Positions 18,360-28,503 are shown, counted from the first letter of the stretch. The stretch: DNA of 64,000 nucleotides from Arsenophonus nilaparvatae (GCF_000757905.1 NZ_JRLH01000015.1), one strand, 5' to 3'. Notes: generated by a model not told the origin, from the sequence alone. Made by a program: numbers and translations.

Positions 18360-20306
18360 ATGAGTGCATTACTTGAATTGAGTAATATCGGTCGTAATTA
18401 TCGAACAGGTGAACAACAGGTAAAGGTACTAGAAAATATTTCTTTGACCATAAACGCAGGGGAAATGGTAGCGATTGTTGGCGTTTCAGGCTCTGGCAAA
18501 TCAACTTTAATGAATATTCTTGGTTGCTTAGATAAACCAAGTTATGGTGAATACTATCTGGCTGGGCAAAATATAGCTCAACTGGATGACGAGCAGCTTT
18601 CTGTTTTACGCCGCGAATATTTTGGCTTTATATTCCAACGTTATCATTTGTTACCTTATTTGACTGCCGAACAGAATGTTGAAATTCCGGCTATTTATGC
18701 CGGTACATGCCAGCAAGAGCGCCGTAAACGAGCAATTGGATTATTAGCACGCCTTGGTTTGAGTGACCGAATTAAATATTATCCGACGCAATTATCTGGC
18801 GGCCAACAGCAGAGGGTCAGCATTGCTCGGGCATTGATCAACGGTGGGCAAATTATTTTAGCTGATGAGCCAACGGGGGCATTGGATAGCCATTCTGGTG
18901 ATGAAGTTATTGCTATTCTTAAACAGCTATGCCAACAGGGATATACTGTTATTCTGGTTACCCATAATATGCAGATCGCAGCGCAGGCAGAGCGGATAAT
19001 TGAAATTAAAAATGGCGAAATTATCCATCATTCCGTGCAACGCGAGCCAACAAAAATATTACCGCCGATTTTCTCTGCTAAAAAGCAGCAAATTTCAATA
19101 ACGCAACGACTTAATCAGTTTAGAGAAGCGTTACTAATGGCATGGAGAGCAATATTAATTAACAAAATGCGCACATTACTCACTATGCTTGGCATCATTA
19201 TTGGTATTGCCTCGGTCGTTAGTATTCTTGTTATTGGTAATGCGGCCAAAAGATCGGTATTAGCCGATATTCAGTCAATTGCGACAAATACTATCACAGT
19301 TTTTCCTGGTAAAGGATTTAGCGACGTCAGCCCAGAAGATAGACGGGCGCTGACCATAAGCGATGTGGATGCGCTACAAAAGCAGCCATATGTTTTTGCT
19401 ATATCAGGTAAAATGAGTACTGATGTTCTCTTACGTTATGGTAATCGGAATTCAGCAGCCAGTGCATTTGGCGTTGGAGAGTCATATTTCGATGTTTATG
19501 CCATGTCAATGAGCGAAGGTATAATTTTGACCAGCGATATGGTTAAGCACCATGGACAGGTGATTGTTATTGATCAAAATACCAAGGATATGTTTTTTCC
19601 TAAGCAGAAACAGGTTGTTGGTGAAATAATATTAGTCGGCAATATGCCTGTTACTATTGTTGGGGTGGCGGCTGAGCAGAAGTCAGTTTATGGTAATAGC
19701 AATATGCTACAGATCTGGATGCCTTATACTACGATGAGTAGTCGTCTGATGAATCGCTCTTATTTTGATAATTTTTATATTAGGATCAAACAGGGGTATA
19801 GCTCGTTAGAAGCAGAACAACAATTGACGCGATTGTTAACGGTATTGCATGGTAAAAAGGATATTTTTACCTATAACTTCGATACATTGATTAAAACGAT
19901 AGAAAAAACGACCAATACGCTACAGTTATTTTTAACATTAGTGGCGGTTATTTCCTTACTAGTCGGTGGTATCGGTGTGATGAATATCATGCTGGTTTCA
20001 GTAACCGAACGGACGAAAGAAATTGGTATTCGCATAGCAATCGGTGCTCGAAATAGCGATATTATGCAACAATTTTTGATAGAGGCAATTTTTATTTGTT
20101 TGTTTGGTGGTTTTTTAGGGATTTTACTCTCTTATATCGTGGCGCTTATTGCGCGCTTACTATTACCGGATTGGCAGTTTGCTTTTAGCCTAATGCCACT
20201 GCTTGGCGCTTTAGTTTGCTCAACCATCATTGGCCTCATTTTTGGTTTTTTACCCGCCCGCAACGCGGCAAAGTTGAAACCGGTAGATGCTTTGGCAAGG
20301 GAATGA
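18360..20306 (+). CDS. macB: Macrolide efflux ABC transporter MacB
   Basis: ATPase-permease of the MacAB-TolC mechanotransmission pump. It is 648 residues, exactly the E. coli length. The N-terminal ATPase has Walker A GVSGSGKST, the signature LSGGQQQRVSIARALI and Walker B ILADEPTGALDSH. A first transmembrane helix (about 270-295) is followed by a large periplasmic domain and the FtsX-like C-terminal helices (VGGIGVMNIMLVSVTERTKE and after). It is co-transcribed with macA and ends before a strong hairpin. Confidence 0.95.
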   Translation: MSALLELSNIGRNYRTGEQQVKVLENISLTINAGEMVAIVGVSGSGKSTLMNILGCLDKPSYGEYYLAGQNIAQLDDEQLSVLRREYFGFIFQRYHLLPYLTAEQNVEIPAIYAGTCQQERRKRAIGLLARLGLSDRIKYYPTQLSGGQQQRVSIARALINGGQIILADEPTGALDSHSGDEVIAILKQLCQQGYTVILVTHNMQIAAQAERIIEIKNGEIIHHSVQREPTKILPPIFSAKKQQISITQRLNQFREALLMAWRAILINKMRTLLTMLGIIIGIASVVSILVIGNAAKRSVLADIQSIATNTITVFPGKGFSDVSPEDRRALTISDVDALQKQPYVFAISGKMSTDVLLRYGNRNSAASAFGVGESYFDVYAMSMSEGIILTSDMVKHHGQVIVIDQNTKDMFFPKQKQVVGEIILVGNMPVTIVGVAAEQKSVYGNSNMLQIWMPYTTMSSRLMNRSYFDNFYIRIKQGYSSLEAEQQLTRLLTVLHGKKDIFTYNFDTLIKTIEKTTNTLQLFLTLVAVISLLVGGIGVMNIMLVSVTERTKEIGIRIAIGARNSDIMQQFLIEAIFICLFGGFLGILLSYIVALIARLLLPDWQFAFSLMPLLGALVCSTIIGLIFGFLPARNAAKLKPVDALARE

Positions 20307-20322
20307 GTAATAAATATTTATA

Positions 20323-20347
20323 TGCTCCCAAAAGAAGCTTGGGAGCA
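20323..20347. terminator. macB/cspD convergent terminator
   Basis: A 9-bp perfect stem (TGCTCCCAA / TTGGGAGCA) with a 7-nt loop lies between the convergent ends of macB and cspD. AT-rich flanks on both sides suit a bidirectional terminator. Confidence 0.65.
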
Positions 20348-20388
20348 ATAATTAAAATAGCAAATGATTAAAGGCAATGAAAACCAAC

Positions 20389-20601
20389 CTATCCATTTTC
20401 TACAGGAATAATAAGGCTGGCATGGTTACCCTTAGGCCCTTTAGTTGAACTAAAATTGACCTTTTGTCCAGCTTTCAATGTACGGTACCCTTCCATCTGG
20501 ATACTGGAATAGTGTGCGAAGATATCTTCGCCACCATTTTCGGGGCAGATGAAGCCAAAACCTTTAGCATTATTAAACCACTTAACTGTACCTGTCTCCA
20601 T
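20389..20601 (-). CDS. cspD: Stationary-phase cold-shock-like protein CspD
   Basis: A 70-residue single cold-shock domain protein with RNP1 (KGFGFI) and RNP2 (DIFAHYS) intact. In E. coli CspD accumulates in stationary phase and inhibits replication by binding single-stranded DNA. The YSSIQMEGYRTLKAGQKV segment and the position next to clpS-clpA separate it from other Csp paralogues. E. coli CspD has 74 residues, so the tail here is slightly short. It is divergent from clpS, and AAGGATGATGT precedes the ATG. Confidence 0.93.
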   Translation of the reverse strand: METGTVKWFNNAKGFGFICPENGGEDIFAHYSSIQMEGYRTLKAGQKVNFSSTKGPKGNHASLIIPVENG

Positions 20602-20905
20602 ACATCATCCTTCATAATGGGGTTTTATCAAACAAGTGCCTGTGAACAGCTCATTTCATATTGCAGCTAACTAAAAATTGCTTGTTCATAAAATATACTG
20701 TATTAAAAAGATATATGGCGTCAAGTGTACTCTATTCGTAGAAACTGGTTCAGTTGCTAAAATTTGATTTAGATAACGCTATAGGTCACTGTTTTTTTAT
20801 TATTTACTTTTTTAAGGATGATTGGTCACAAATGGGATCAAAGTGATAAACTAAGAATAATTAAGAAAAATGTATAATTAAAATATTTAACTGGATTTTT
20901 ACATA
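20602..20905. promoter_or_regulatory. Divergent cspD-clpS promoter region
   Basis: About 300 bp must contain the promoters for cspD (minus) and clpSA (plus). It is AT-rich. I cannot assign -10/-35 boxes with confidence, and no small gene or tRNA is seen. Confidence 0.4.
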
Positions 20906-21226
20906 ATGAGTGAGTGCCAATCAGATTATCAGACGGATGTCAGGCTCAAGGAACAAGTGGAACATGCTTTACAGCCACCTTCAATGTATAAGGTGATTTT
21001 GAATAATGATGATTTCACACCAATGGATTTTGTAATACAAGTGTTAAAAAAATACTTTTCTTTTGATGAAGAACAAGCCACACAAATTATGTTGGATGTT
21101 CATTTTCACGGGAAAGGGATCTGTGGGGTTTATACTGCTGAGGTTGCAGAAACAAAGGCCGCGCAAGTTAATATTTATGCAAGAGAACATGAATATCCAT
21201 TACTTTGCACGATAGAAGAAGTCTGA
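20906..21226 (+). CDS. clpS: ClpAP adaptor ClpS (N-recognin)
   Basis: A 106-residue adaptor that binds N-terminal destabilising residues (Leu, Phe, Tyr, Trp) and delivers substrates to ClpAP. Core residues are intact: LNNDDFTPMDFV, which forms the N-degron pocket, and the HFHGKGICGVYTAEVAETK region. A flexible, charged N-terminal tail needed for delivery is present. clpA follows after 26 bp, and aat lies close by, so the bacterial N-degron pathway is clustered here. Confidence 0.95.
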   Translation: MSECQSDYQTDVRLKEQVEHALQPPSMYKVILNNDDFTPMDFVIQVLKKYFSFDEEQATQIMLDVHFHGKGICGVYTAEVAETKAAQVNIYAREHEYPLLCTIEEV

Positions 21227-21252
21227 TTAGACTAATTTATAGGGAGGTGATT

Positions 21253-23538
21253 ATGCTTAACCAAGAACTTGAACTTAGTCTTAATGTAGCTTTTGCCAAG
21301 GCAAGAGATAGCAGGCATGAATTTATGACGGTTGAGCATCTATTGCTGGCGTTACTCAGTAATACATCGGCCAGGGAAGCCTTAGATGCTTGCAAAGTTG
21401 ACCTTGTGGTATTGCGACAGGAATTGGAGCATTTTATTTCACAAACAACGCCATTATTGCCTGAGGATGATAGTCGGGATACTCAACCTACGCTAAGTTT
21501 TCAGCGAGTATTGCAGCGTGCAGTGTTTCATGTGCAGTCATCTGGGCGTAATGAAGTTACTGGTGCTAATGTGCTGGTTGCTATATTTAGTGAACAAGAG
21601 TCTCAGGCAGCCTATTTATTGCGTAAACACGATGTAAGTCGGCTTGATGTTGTTAATTTTATTTCTCATGGCATGGTCAAAGGTAGTGAGGCTGATAATA
21701 GCCATTCCGATTCTATTAATGCCGCTTATCAGAATGAAGAAGCTATTGGCGTTGAAGAACGGATGGATAGCTTTACTACCAACCTTAACCAATTATCAAA
21801 AGCCGGCAAAGTTGATCCTTTAATTGGACGTCAGCTGGAGCTGGAGAGAACGATCCAGGTTCTTTGTCGGCGGCGAAAGAATAATCCGCTATTGGTGGGT
21901 GAATCTGGGGTAGGTAAAACAGCGATTGCGGAAGGGCTAGCATGGCGTATCATACAAAATGATATCCCGGAAGTAATGAAAGATTGCACTATTTATGCCC
22001 TGGATATCGGTTCACTACTGGCGGGTACTAAGTATCGTGGTGATTTCGAAAAGCGCTTTAAAGCATTATTAAATGTGTTAGAAAAAGATGAAAAAAGTAT
22101 TCTCTTTATTGATGAAATCCATACGATTATTGGTGCTGGAGCGGCATCTGGCGGACAAGTTGATGCGGCTAATCTGATTAAGCCATTACTATCGAGTGGC
22201 CGGATCCGGGTGATGGGTTCAACTACCTACCAAGAATTTAGTCATATATTTGAGAAAGATCGTGCGCTGGCAAGACGATTCCAAAAAATTGATATCGTCG
22301 AACCTTCTGCTGACGAAACGGTACAGATTATTAATGGATTACGAGCTAAGTATGAAGCTCACCATAATGTTCGTTATAGTCCCAAAGCGATTAAAGCAGC
22401 GGTTGATTTATCAGTAAAATATATTACAGATCGCCATTTACCGGATAAAGCAATCGATGTTATTGATGAAGCGGGTGCAAGAACGCGTTTGATGCCACAA
22501 AACCGACGTAAAAAAACAATTGGGGTACAGGAGATAGAATCAGTTATTTCCCTCATTGCCCGGATTCCTGAAAAAACAGTTTCTTCTAGCGATAAAGAGC
22601 GATTGAAAAATTTAGATAATAGATTGAAATTGCTAGTATTTGGCCAAGAGCAAGCTATTCAAACCCTCAGCGAAGCGATTAAAATGAATCGAGCGGGGTT
22701 AGGTAGTAGCCACAGACCTATTGGTGCATTTTTATTTGCTGGGCCAACAGGTGTCGGTAAGACAGAAGTCACTGTGCAACTGGCAAAGGCATTAGATATT
22801 AAATTGTTACGTTTTGACATGTCAGAATATATGGAACGTCATACAGTTAGTCGGCTAATTGGTGCCCCACCAGGATATGTAGGCTTTGATCAAGGTGGTT
22901 TATTGACAGATGCGGTTATAAAACATCCTTATTCGGTCGTTTTATTAGATGAAATAGAAAAGGCACATTCTGATGTATTCAATCTTTTATTACAAGTGAT
23001 GGATAATGGTACTTTAACCGATAATAATGGCCGTAAGGCTGATTTTCGTAATGTTGTCTTGGTGATGACCACAAATGCGGGTGTGCAAGAAACACAACGT
23101 AAATCGATTGGTTTTACTGAGCAGGATAATAGTACCGATGCATTATCAGAGATAAAACGAATTTTCGCGCCTGAGTTTCGTAATCGATTGGATGGCATAA
23201 TTTGGTTTAATGGTTTAACACCAGAAATTATTGCCCAAGTTGTTGATAAGTTTATTGTTGAGTTACAAGCGCAACTTGATGAAAAAGGTGTATCAATTGA
23301 AATCAGTAATGCGGCACGTCAATGGCTTTGTGCTAAAGGCTATGATAAGGCGATGGGAGCCAGGCCGATGGCAAGAGTGATCCAGGATAATCTAAAAAAA
23401 CCTTTAGCTAATGAACTTTTATTTGGGCAGTTGAGTCACGGTGGTGCTGTTAAGATCGATCTGAATAAGAAGACGCAAAAATTAACTTATCATTTTGAAG
23501 GTATGCATAAAACTAAACCAGAGAATGCAATAATTTAA
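21253..23538 (+). CDS. clpA: ATP-dependent Clp unfoldase ClpA
   Basis: AAA+ unfoldase that feeds ClpP, guided by ClpS. I start it at the ATG at 21253, after TAGGGAGGTG, giving 761 residues (E. coli 758). In order: the N-domain, D1 with Walker A GESGVGKTA and Walker B ILFIDEIHT, then D2 with GPTGVGKTE and VVLLDEIEKAH. The ClpP-binding loop reads KSIGF (617-621), where E. coli ClpA has IGL; IGF is the ClpX-like form. clpP lies outside the window. A strong hairpin follows the gene. Confidence 0.96.
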   Translation: MLNQELELSLNVAFAKARDSRHEFMTVEHLLLALLSNTSAREALDACKVDLVVLRQELEHFISQTTPLLPEDDSRDTQPTLSFQRVLQRAVFHVQSSGRNEVTGANVLVAIFSEQESQAAYLLRKHDVSRLDVVNFISHGMVKGSEADNSHSDSINAAYQNEEAIGVEERMDSFTTNLNQLSKAGKVDPLIGRQLELERTIQVLCRRRKNNPLLVGESGVGKTAIAEGLAWRIIQNDIPEVMKDCTIYALDIGSLLAGTKYRGDFEKRFKALLNVLEKDEKSILFIDEIHTIIGAGAASGGQVDAANLIKPLLSSGRIRVMGSTTYQEFSHIFEKDRALARRFQKIDIVEPSADETVQIINGLRAKYEAHHNVRYSPKAIKAAVDLSVKYITDRHLPDKAIDVIDEAGARTRLMPQNRRKKTIGVQEIESVISLIARIPEKTVSSSDKERLKNLDNRLKLLVFGQEQAIQTLSEAIKMNRAGLGSSHRPIGAFLFAGPTGVGKTEVTVQLAKALDIKLLRFDMSEYMERHTVSRLIGAPPGYVGFDQGGLLTDAVIKHPYSVVLLDEIEKAHSDVFNLLLQVMDNGTLTDNNGRKADFRNVVLVMTTNAGVQETQRKSIGFTEQDNSTDALSEIKRIFAPEFRNRLDGIIWFNGLTPEIIAQVVDKFIVELQAQLDEKGVSIEISNAARQWLCAKGYDKAMGARPMARVIQDNLKKPLANELLFGQLSHGGAVKIDLNKKTQKLTYHFEGMHKTKPENAII

Positions 23539-23555
23539 TTACAGATGGTTTATAA

Positions 23556-23583
23556 CCATAGACGATATTCCAATCGTCTATGG
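23556..23583. terminator. clpA/infA convergent terminator
   Basis: An 11-bp perfect stem (CCATAGACGAT / ATCGTCTATGG) with a 6-nt loop lies between the convergent clpA and infA genes. It could act on both strands, although T-runs are weak. Confidence 0.6.
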
Positions 23584-23606
23584 CAAGAGCCTGAGAGAAG
23601 AGGCGA

Positions 23607-23825
23607 TCAACGGCTACGAAAGATGATTCTGCCTTTACTCAGATCATAAGGTGTTAACTCGACAGTCACTTTGTCGCCCGTCAGAATACGGATATAATTT
23701 TTACGCATTTTGCCAGAAATATGCGCAGTAACTACGTGTCCATTTTCTAGTTCAACACGGAACATGGTATTGGGCAGAGTATCTAGTACTGTACCTTGCA
23801 TTTCAATATTGTCTTCTTTGGCCAT
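23607..23825 (-). CDS. infA: Translation initiation factor IF-1
   Basis: A 72-residue OB-fold protein that binds the 30S A site during initiation, the same length as in E. coli. The sequence is almost invariant (KEDNIEMQGTVLDTLPNTMF, HISGKMRKNYIRILTGDKV, TPYDLSKGRI). The ATG at 23825 has AGAGGATTAG upstream. It is a single gene between clpA and aat. Confidence 0.97.
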   Translation of the reverse strand: MAKEDNIEMQGTVLDTLPNTMFRVELENGHVVTAHISGKMRKNYIRILTGDKVTVELTPYDLSKGRIIFRSR

Positions 23826-24154
23826 CTAATCCTCTGAGTTAATCACCAAGTTTTTTACGGGCAAGATAATGCCGAAAAACCCTCCTTATGTAAAGGAGTG
23901 TCGAGTTTAAAGTCACTTTTTCTTTTTATCAAGATACGAAAATTACAGCATTAAAGCTTAATAGTACAAAAATATACAACAAGTATACGGTTTGAACAAC
24001 GCGAACGATAAAAAAATAAAATGTAATAATATCATAGCAAACCATCTAACTTAGTTTGCAATAGCATGAATGATTCTGTCACTTATATCTTCAAATTGAT
24101 GCTAAATCAGCTATCTGTTGCCTTTGTTTAGGTAGAAAAATATTTTCCAGTTAA
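23826..24154. other. Gap between infA and aat
   Basis: About 330 bp. A CTCCTT / AAGGAG hairpin at 23882-23898 lies in the infA leader. E. coli carries a serine tRNA gene near this place, but no cloverleaf is visible here. The remainder is AT-rich with no supported gene. Confidence 0.5.
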
Positions 24155-24871
24155 TCATTCAAAATGATTAATTTCTGCTGCACTGGGTAAACTTATGGTT
24201 TGCTTTAGCCAACATGCTTTATCGATAGGTTGATCGCGATATTGATAGAGATAATTTAAAAACTGTACTCGAGGGATCTCTTTCACACCTAAAGAGGCGG
24301 TATATGCATTAATTATTTGACAATCAAACAGTTTTCCACCGAAACGCAGGAAATGGTGATAAAAAGCAATAAGTGCATATTTAGAACCGTCAGTAACACG
24401 GCTAAACATCGATTCACCACAAAAAATTTTACCAACATTAACGCCATATAGTCCACCAATTAATTTTGTGTTGTACCAAACTTCAACGGAATGAGCAACG
24501 CCCAGTTGATGCAAAGCAGTATAGGCTTCTATTATTTGGTGGGTGATCCAGGTTCCTTCTTGCCGTTGTGCGCAGGCGGCAATAACCTGTTCAAAGTCAT
24601 GATTTAGCGTAATGGTATAAGCGGTTTTTCTCATTCTTTTTTTAGTTGTTCGGCTAATGTGTATTTCTGCTGGCAAGAGAACTGCACGTGGATCTGGCGA
24701 CCACCATAATGGAATTTCCGTTGGATTAAACCAAGGGAAAATCCCTTCATAATAGGCAGATTGTAATCTACCAACAGCCAGATCACCGCCGATGGCTAGT
24801 AAACCATTGGGTTCATGTAGAGCATATTCGGGCGCTGGAAAGATATAAGATCCATCATCAAGCTGAAACAT
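24155..24871 (-). CDS. aat: Leucyl/phenylalanyl-tRNA-protein transferase
   Basis: Transfers Leu or Phe from tRNA to N-terminal Arg or Lys of proteins, creating N-degrons for ClpS-ClpAP. It is 238 residues, against 234 in E. coli. Family segments FPAPEYALHEPNGLLAIGGD, EGIFPWF, PLWWSPDPRAVL, GLYGVNVGKIFCGESMFS and DCQIINAYTASLG are all present. It is followed after a short gap by the cydD-cydC pair upstream on the same strand, and lies near its pathway partners clpS and clpA. Confidence 0.95.
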   Translation of the reverse strand: MFQLDDGSYIFPAPEYALHEPNGLLAIGGDLAVGRLQSAYYEGIFPWFNPTEIPLWWSPDPRAVLLPAEIHISRTTKKRMRKTAYTITLNHDFEQVIAACAQRQEGTWITHQIIEAYTALHQLGVAHSVEVWYNTKLIGGLYGVNVGKIFCGESMFSRVTDGSKYALIAFYHHFLRFGGKLFDCQIINAYTASLGVKEIPRVQFLNYLYQYRDQPIDKACWLKQTISLPSAAEINHFE

Positions 24872-24899
24872 ATAACCGTCCTATTAACTAATTTCGTAA

Positions 24900-26633
24900 T
24901 TATGCTAGTACTATTTGAGCTTGATAATATTGAAAATAGCGCCCTTTTAATTGTAATAATTCTGCATGGGTCGCTTGCTCAATAATTTTTCCATCATCCA
25001 TCACATATATTTGATCCATTTTTTCCAGACCCTGTAAACGATGGGTAATAACTAACAAGGTTTTGTCCTGGCAGTGCTGTTGCAACTGAATTAGTATCTG
25101 TTTTTCAGTTTTTACATCTAATCCTTCAGTCGGCTCATCTAATAAAATTATTGGCGCATCATAAAGTAGGGCTCTTGCGATACCTAATCGCCGTTGTTCG
25201 CCACCTGAAAGTTGTCGGCCACCTTCACCGATCCAACTATCGAGCCCTTGATTTTTAATCAAGCTGTCTAAACCGACTTGTTTTATTACTTTTGTCAGTA
25301 AGGTATCACTTGCATCATCTTTCGCTATTAGCAGATTATTACGTAAAGTATCACTAAAAATATGTGTTCGCTGTGGAACTACCGCCATTAATTTACGTAA
25401 TGTTTTCTCATTATAGTGATTAATTGGGTGGCCATTTATCAAGATCTGGCCTGAGCTGACATCCCATGCACGGGTTAATAATTGTAACAGCGTAGATTTA
25501 CCACAACCGGTCTTACCTAGTAGCGCAACATGTTCACCGGCATTGAGTGTTAAAGAGATATTTTTTAATGTCGGTTGCGGTTGTTGGGGATAACTGAAAT
25601 GCACTTTTTGCAATTTGATGTCAACCTGATTATTCGTTGTTATATTTGAAGCGGGAAATGTCACGGCTGGCTTCTGATTAATTAACTCCATTAAGCGATT
25701 TGCTGAAGTAACCACTTGCCCTAAATATTGAAATGCAACCGCCACCGGCCCAAGAACTTCAAACGCAGCTAAGGTACAAAAGACGAACAGAGCAATAAGC
25801 GCACCGGGTTTATGCTGTTCACCAACACCAGTTGCTGCCATCCACATTAATAGGGTTGCGGTAAGGCCGGAGATAAAAATCATAATAGATTGTGATAGCG
25901 CGGTTAAGTTAGATTGCTGTTGTTGGCGTTTTAGCCAGTTGGTTTCTAGATCGGTTAATACTTGCCGAAAACGAGGTAATGCCCCAAAAACAGTTAGTTC
26001 CGCTTTTGCCTGAATAATATTGATTAAACAAGCGCGATATTGGCTGCGAAATATAATGAGATCGTGTCCAATAGATTTTCCCGCCTGATAAAAAAACCAG
26101 GGTAAGGTAATCAGTAAACACAGCATAATTGTACCCAGAGTAAGGGCAAGAAATGAGTCTAATGTGCTTAATGCCAAAGTGAGTAAAATAGTAATAACCA
26201 AAGCAGCAAAAATGGGAGAAAGCACCCGTAGATACAAATGATCAAGGCTTTCGACATCAGCTACCAGACGATTAAGAATATCTCCTTGGCGATAGTGTGC
26301 GATACCGCTAGGTGAAAGCGGGAATAGTTTTTGAAATGTAAATATCCTTAAATGTGCTAAGACACGAAAAGTTGCATCATGGTTAACCAACCGTTCGGCA
26401 TAACGGCTGGCAGTTCGGATAATTGCTGAGCCACGAACGCCTGCTGCGGGTAGCATATAATTAAAGGTATACAGTCCGGCAGCGCCTGCAAGTGCCGTTC
26501 CGGCTAAAAACCAACCTGATAAAGTTAGTAGACTAATACTCGCCAGTACCGCAATAATGGTTAATATAATGCCAAGATTAAGTAGTAACCAATGACGACG
26601 ATATAGCGCAAGAAAAGGGAGTAGTACACGCAT
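24900..26633 (-). CDS. cydC: Heterodimeric ABC exporter subunit CydC
   Basis: Half-transporter that, with CydD, exports glutathione and cysteine (heme handling has also been proposed) and is needed to assemble cytochrome bd oxidase. It is 577 residues, against 573 in E. coli. Six membrane segments occupy residues 1-310. The ATPase has Walker A LLGKTGCGKST, the signature LSGGEQRRLGIARALL and Walker B IILLDEPTEGLD. The start lies 1 bp after the cydD stop codon, implying translational coupling. Confidence 0.94.
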   Translation of the reverse strand: MRVLLPFLALYRRHWLLLNLGIILTIIAVLASISLLTLSGWFLAGTALAGAAGLYTFNYMLPAAGVRGSAIIRTASRYAERLVNHDATFRVLAHLRIFTFQKLFPLSPSGIAHYRQGDILNRLVADVESLDHLYLRVLSPIFAALVITILLTLALSTLDSFLALTLGTIMLCLLITLPWFFYQAGKSIGHDLIIFRSQYRACLINIIQAKAELTVFGALPRFRQVLTDLETNWLKRQQQQSNLTALSQSIMIFISGLTATLLMWMAATGVGEQHKPGALIALFVFCTLAAFEVLGPVAVAFQYLGQVVTSANRLMELINQKPAVTFPASNITTNNQVDIKLQKVHFSYPQQPQPTLKNISLTLNAGEHVALLGKTGCGKSTLLQLLTRAWDVSSGQILINGHPINHYNEKTLRKLMAVVPQRTHIFSDTLRNNLLIAKDDASDTLLTKVIKQVGLDSLIKNQGLDSWIGEGGRQLSGGEQRRLGIARALLYDAPIILLDEPTEGLDVKTEKQILIQLQQHCQDKTLLVITHRLQGLEKMDQIYVMDDGKIIEQATHAELLQLKGRYFQYYQAQIVLA

Positions 26634-26634
26634 A

Positions 26635-28407
26635 TTATATCTCCTCTGCGCGATAAGTTAGCAGGCGGCTAAAAGCTCCTTTAGTCTGGCTTAGCTTGCT
26701 GTATGTGCCTTGTTCAATAATTAAACCATTTTCCATCACCCATATTTGATCATATGCGGCAGCTTCTGCTAATAAATGTGTAACCAGCAAGGTTGTTTGT
26801 TTAGTTGAGGCCGCATTAAGTGCTGTCATCACCCGTTGCTCACTTTGCATATCAAGACTTGCTGCAGGCTCATCCAATAAAAGCAAAAGACAGGGGTTTA
26901 ATAACGCGCGGGCGACAGCAATTCGTTGTGCTTGTCCAACGGATAAGCGAGCGCCATTTTCGCCAATTTGGGTATCAACCCCCGCGGGTAGATGCTTAAT
27001 AAACTCGGTTACATAAGCATTTTCCATTGCAATATTGACTGCGGCTGCAGAAGCTTCGGCTGAATAGAGACGTATATTGTCAATGATGGTTTGTGCCGGT
27101 AAATGGGGATTTTGGCCAACCCAGCTAAGTTGTTTGCGCCAATCAGCCATATCGAGATCCCTAAGTTCGATTCCATTAACCGTTAGCGATCCACGATAGG
27201 GTAGAAAACCCAGTAATGCATTTAATAGTGAACTTTTGCCAGCTCCGCTTTGGCCGACTAATGCGATGCGTTGGTTTGGCAATAGGGTGAAATTTAACGG
27301 GCCAGCCAGGCGTACATTGTCATGAGAAAAAATTTCTAGTTGCTGTGCTGTAATAGTTAAAGGTTGAGCCGGCGTCATTAGCTGATTGTTTTGCGATAGT
27401 GGCGATGGTTGTTCTATGCTGGCTAATAATGTAAATAGAGATTCTGCTGCGCCTACTGCTTGTGCTTTAGCATGGTAATAAGTGCCTAAATCACGTAGTG
27501 GCTGAAAAAATTCCGGGGCGAGTATCAAAGCTAAAAAACCAGCAAAAAGGGTAACCGGTATGCCATAATTACCAAAATGCAATTCGCCTAAATAAGAGAA
27601 ACCAAAATAAACCGCGACAATGGCGATGGAGATTGAGGCGAAGAATTCTAACACTGCCGAAGAGAGAAATGCCATCCGTAAGACTTCCATGGTTCTTTTA
27701 CGAAACTCTTCGGTTGCTTGTTCAATATCTTTTATTTCTTTGTTGGCACGGAAAAAAAGTCGTAAGGTATCCAGTCCACGTAAACGATCGAGAAATCTAC
27801 CGCTTAATCGGGCTAAAGCAACAAAATTTCGTCGATTAACATCAGCGGCGCCCATCCCAACTAATATCATAAATAAGGGGATTAAAGGTGCGGTGATAAA
27901 TAAAATTAAGCCAGCGGCCCAGTTAAGCGGGAAAATTGCAATCAGAATGATAATCGGGATCATAGCGGCTAAATACATTTGAGGTAAATAGCGAGCGTAA
28001 TAATCCTGTATGTCCTCAATTTGTTCTAAGATGATAGTAGCCCAACTACCAGCGGGTTTATTTTTAACCCAAATAGGTCCTAATTGGTTAAGTTTATTTA
28101 GTACCATGCTACGGATCTGCTGGCGAACAATTTTGCCACAAATAAATCCAACACTTTCTCGTATAAAATTAATTATTGCTCTTACAATAAATACACAAAT
28201 GAGTAATGAAAATTGAACAAGTAGTTGTTCTCTCGGTACATTGTCTATAATTAATGCTTGTAAAATGGTGGCTAAAAACCAGGCTTGGGTAACGATAAGT
28301 AGGCCACTAATAATTCCCAGTAACATGGATAAGCGTAGCCAGTGTTTTGCTGGTGCTGATTGTTGTTTCAACCATTTGACCAGTTCAGTTTGTTTTTGTT
28401 TATCCAT
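26635..28407 (-). CDS. cydD: Heterodimeric ABC exporter subunit CydD
   Basis: Partner of CydC in the thiol exporter required for cytochrome bd maturation and periplasmic redox balance. It is 590 residues, against 588 in E. coli. The membrane domain is followed by an ATPase with Walker A LVGQSGAGKSS, a signature in the unusual form LSVGQAQRIAVARALL, as in E. coli CydD, and Walker B LLLLDEPAASLD. It is the first gene of cydDC. No promoter was assigned upstream. Confidence 0.94.
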   Translation of the reverse strand: MDKQKQTELVKWLKQQSAPAKHWLRLSMLLGIISGLLIVTQAWFLATILQALIIDNVPREQLLVQFSLLICVFIVRAIINFIRESVGFICGKIVRQQIRSMVLNKLNQLGPIWVKNKPAGSWATIILEQIEDIQDYYARYLPQMYLAAMIPIIILIAIFPLNWAAGLILFITAPLIPLFMILVGMGAADVNRRNFVALARLSGRFLDRLRGLDTLRLFFRANKEIKDIEQATEEFRKRTMEVLRMAFLSSAVLEFFASISIAIVAVYFGFSYLGELHFGNYGIPVTLFAGFLALILAPEFFQPLRDLGTYYHAKAQAVGAAESLFTLLASIEQPSPLSQNNQLMTPAQPLTITAQQLEIFSHDNVRLAGPLNFTLLPNQRIALVGQSGAGKSSLLNALLGFLPYRGSLTVNGIELRDLDMADWRKQLSWVGQNPHLPAQTIIDNIRLYSAEASAAAVNIAMENAYVTEFIKHLPAGVDTQIGENGARLSVGQAQRIAVARALLNPCLLLLLDEPAASLDMQSEQRVMTALNAASTKQTTLLVTHLLAEAAAYDQIWVMENGLIIEQGTYSKLSQTKGAFSRLLTYRAEEI

Positions 28408-28503
28408 AGTGATAATTTTATATACCGGCGTTAAGTTAATTATTACAACGGGTTGATGTTAATTTTATCTAATATCAACTTTAGAGGTATGTTACAGCTA
28501 AAA

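Noticed and set aside
23826..24154. Serine tRNA gene expected near infA-aat from E. coli synteny
   Set aside because: No cloverleaf, no GGTTCGAATCC-type T-arm and no CCA end can be found on either strand.
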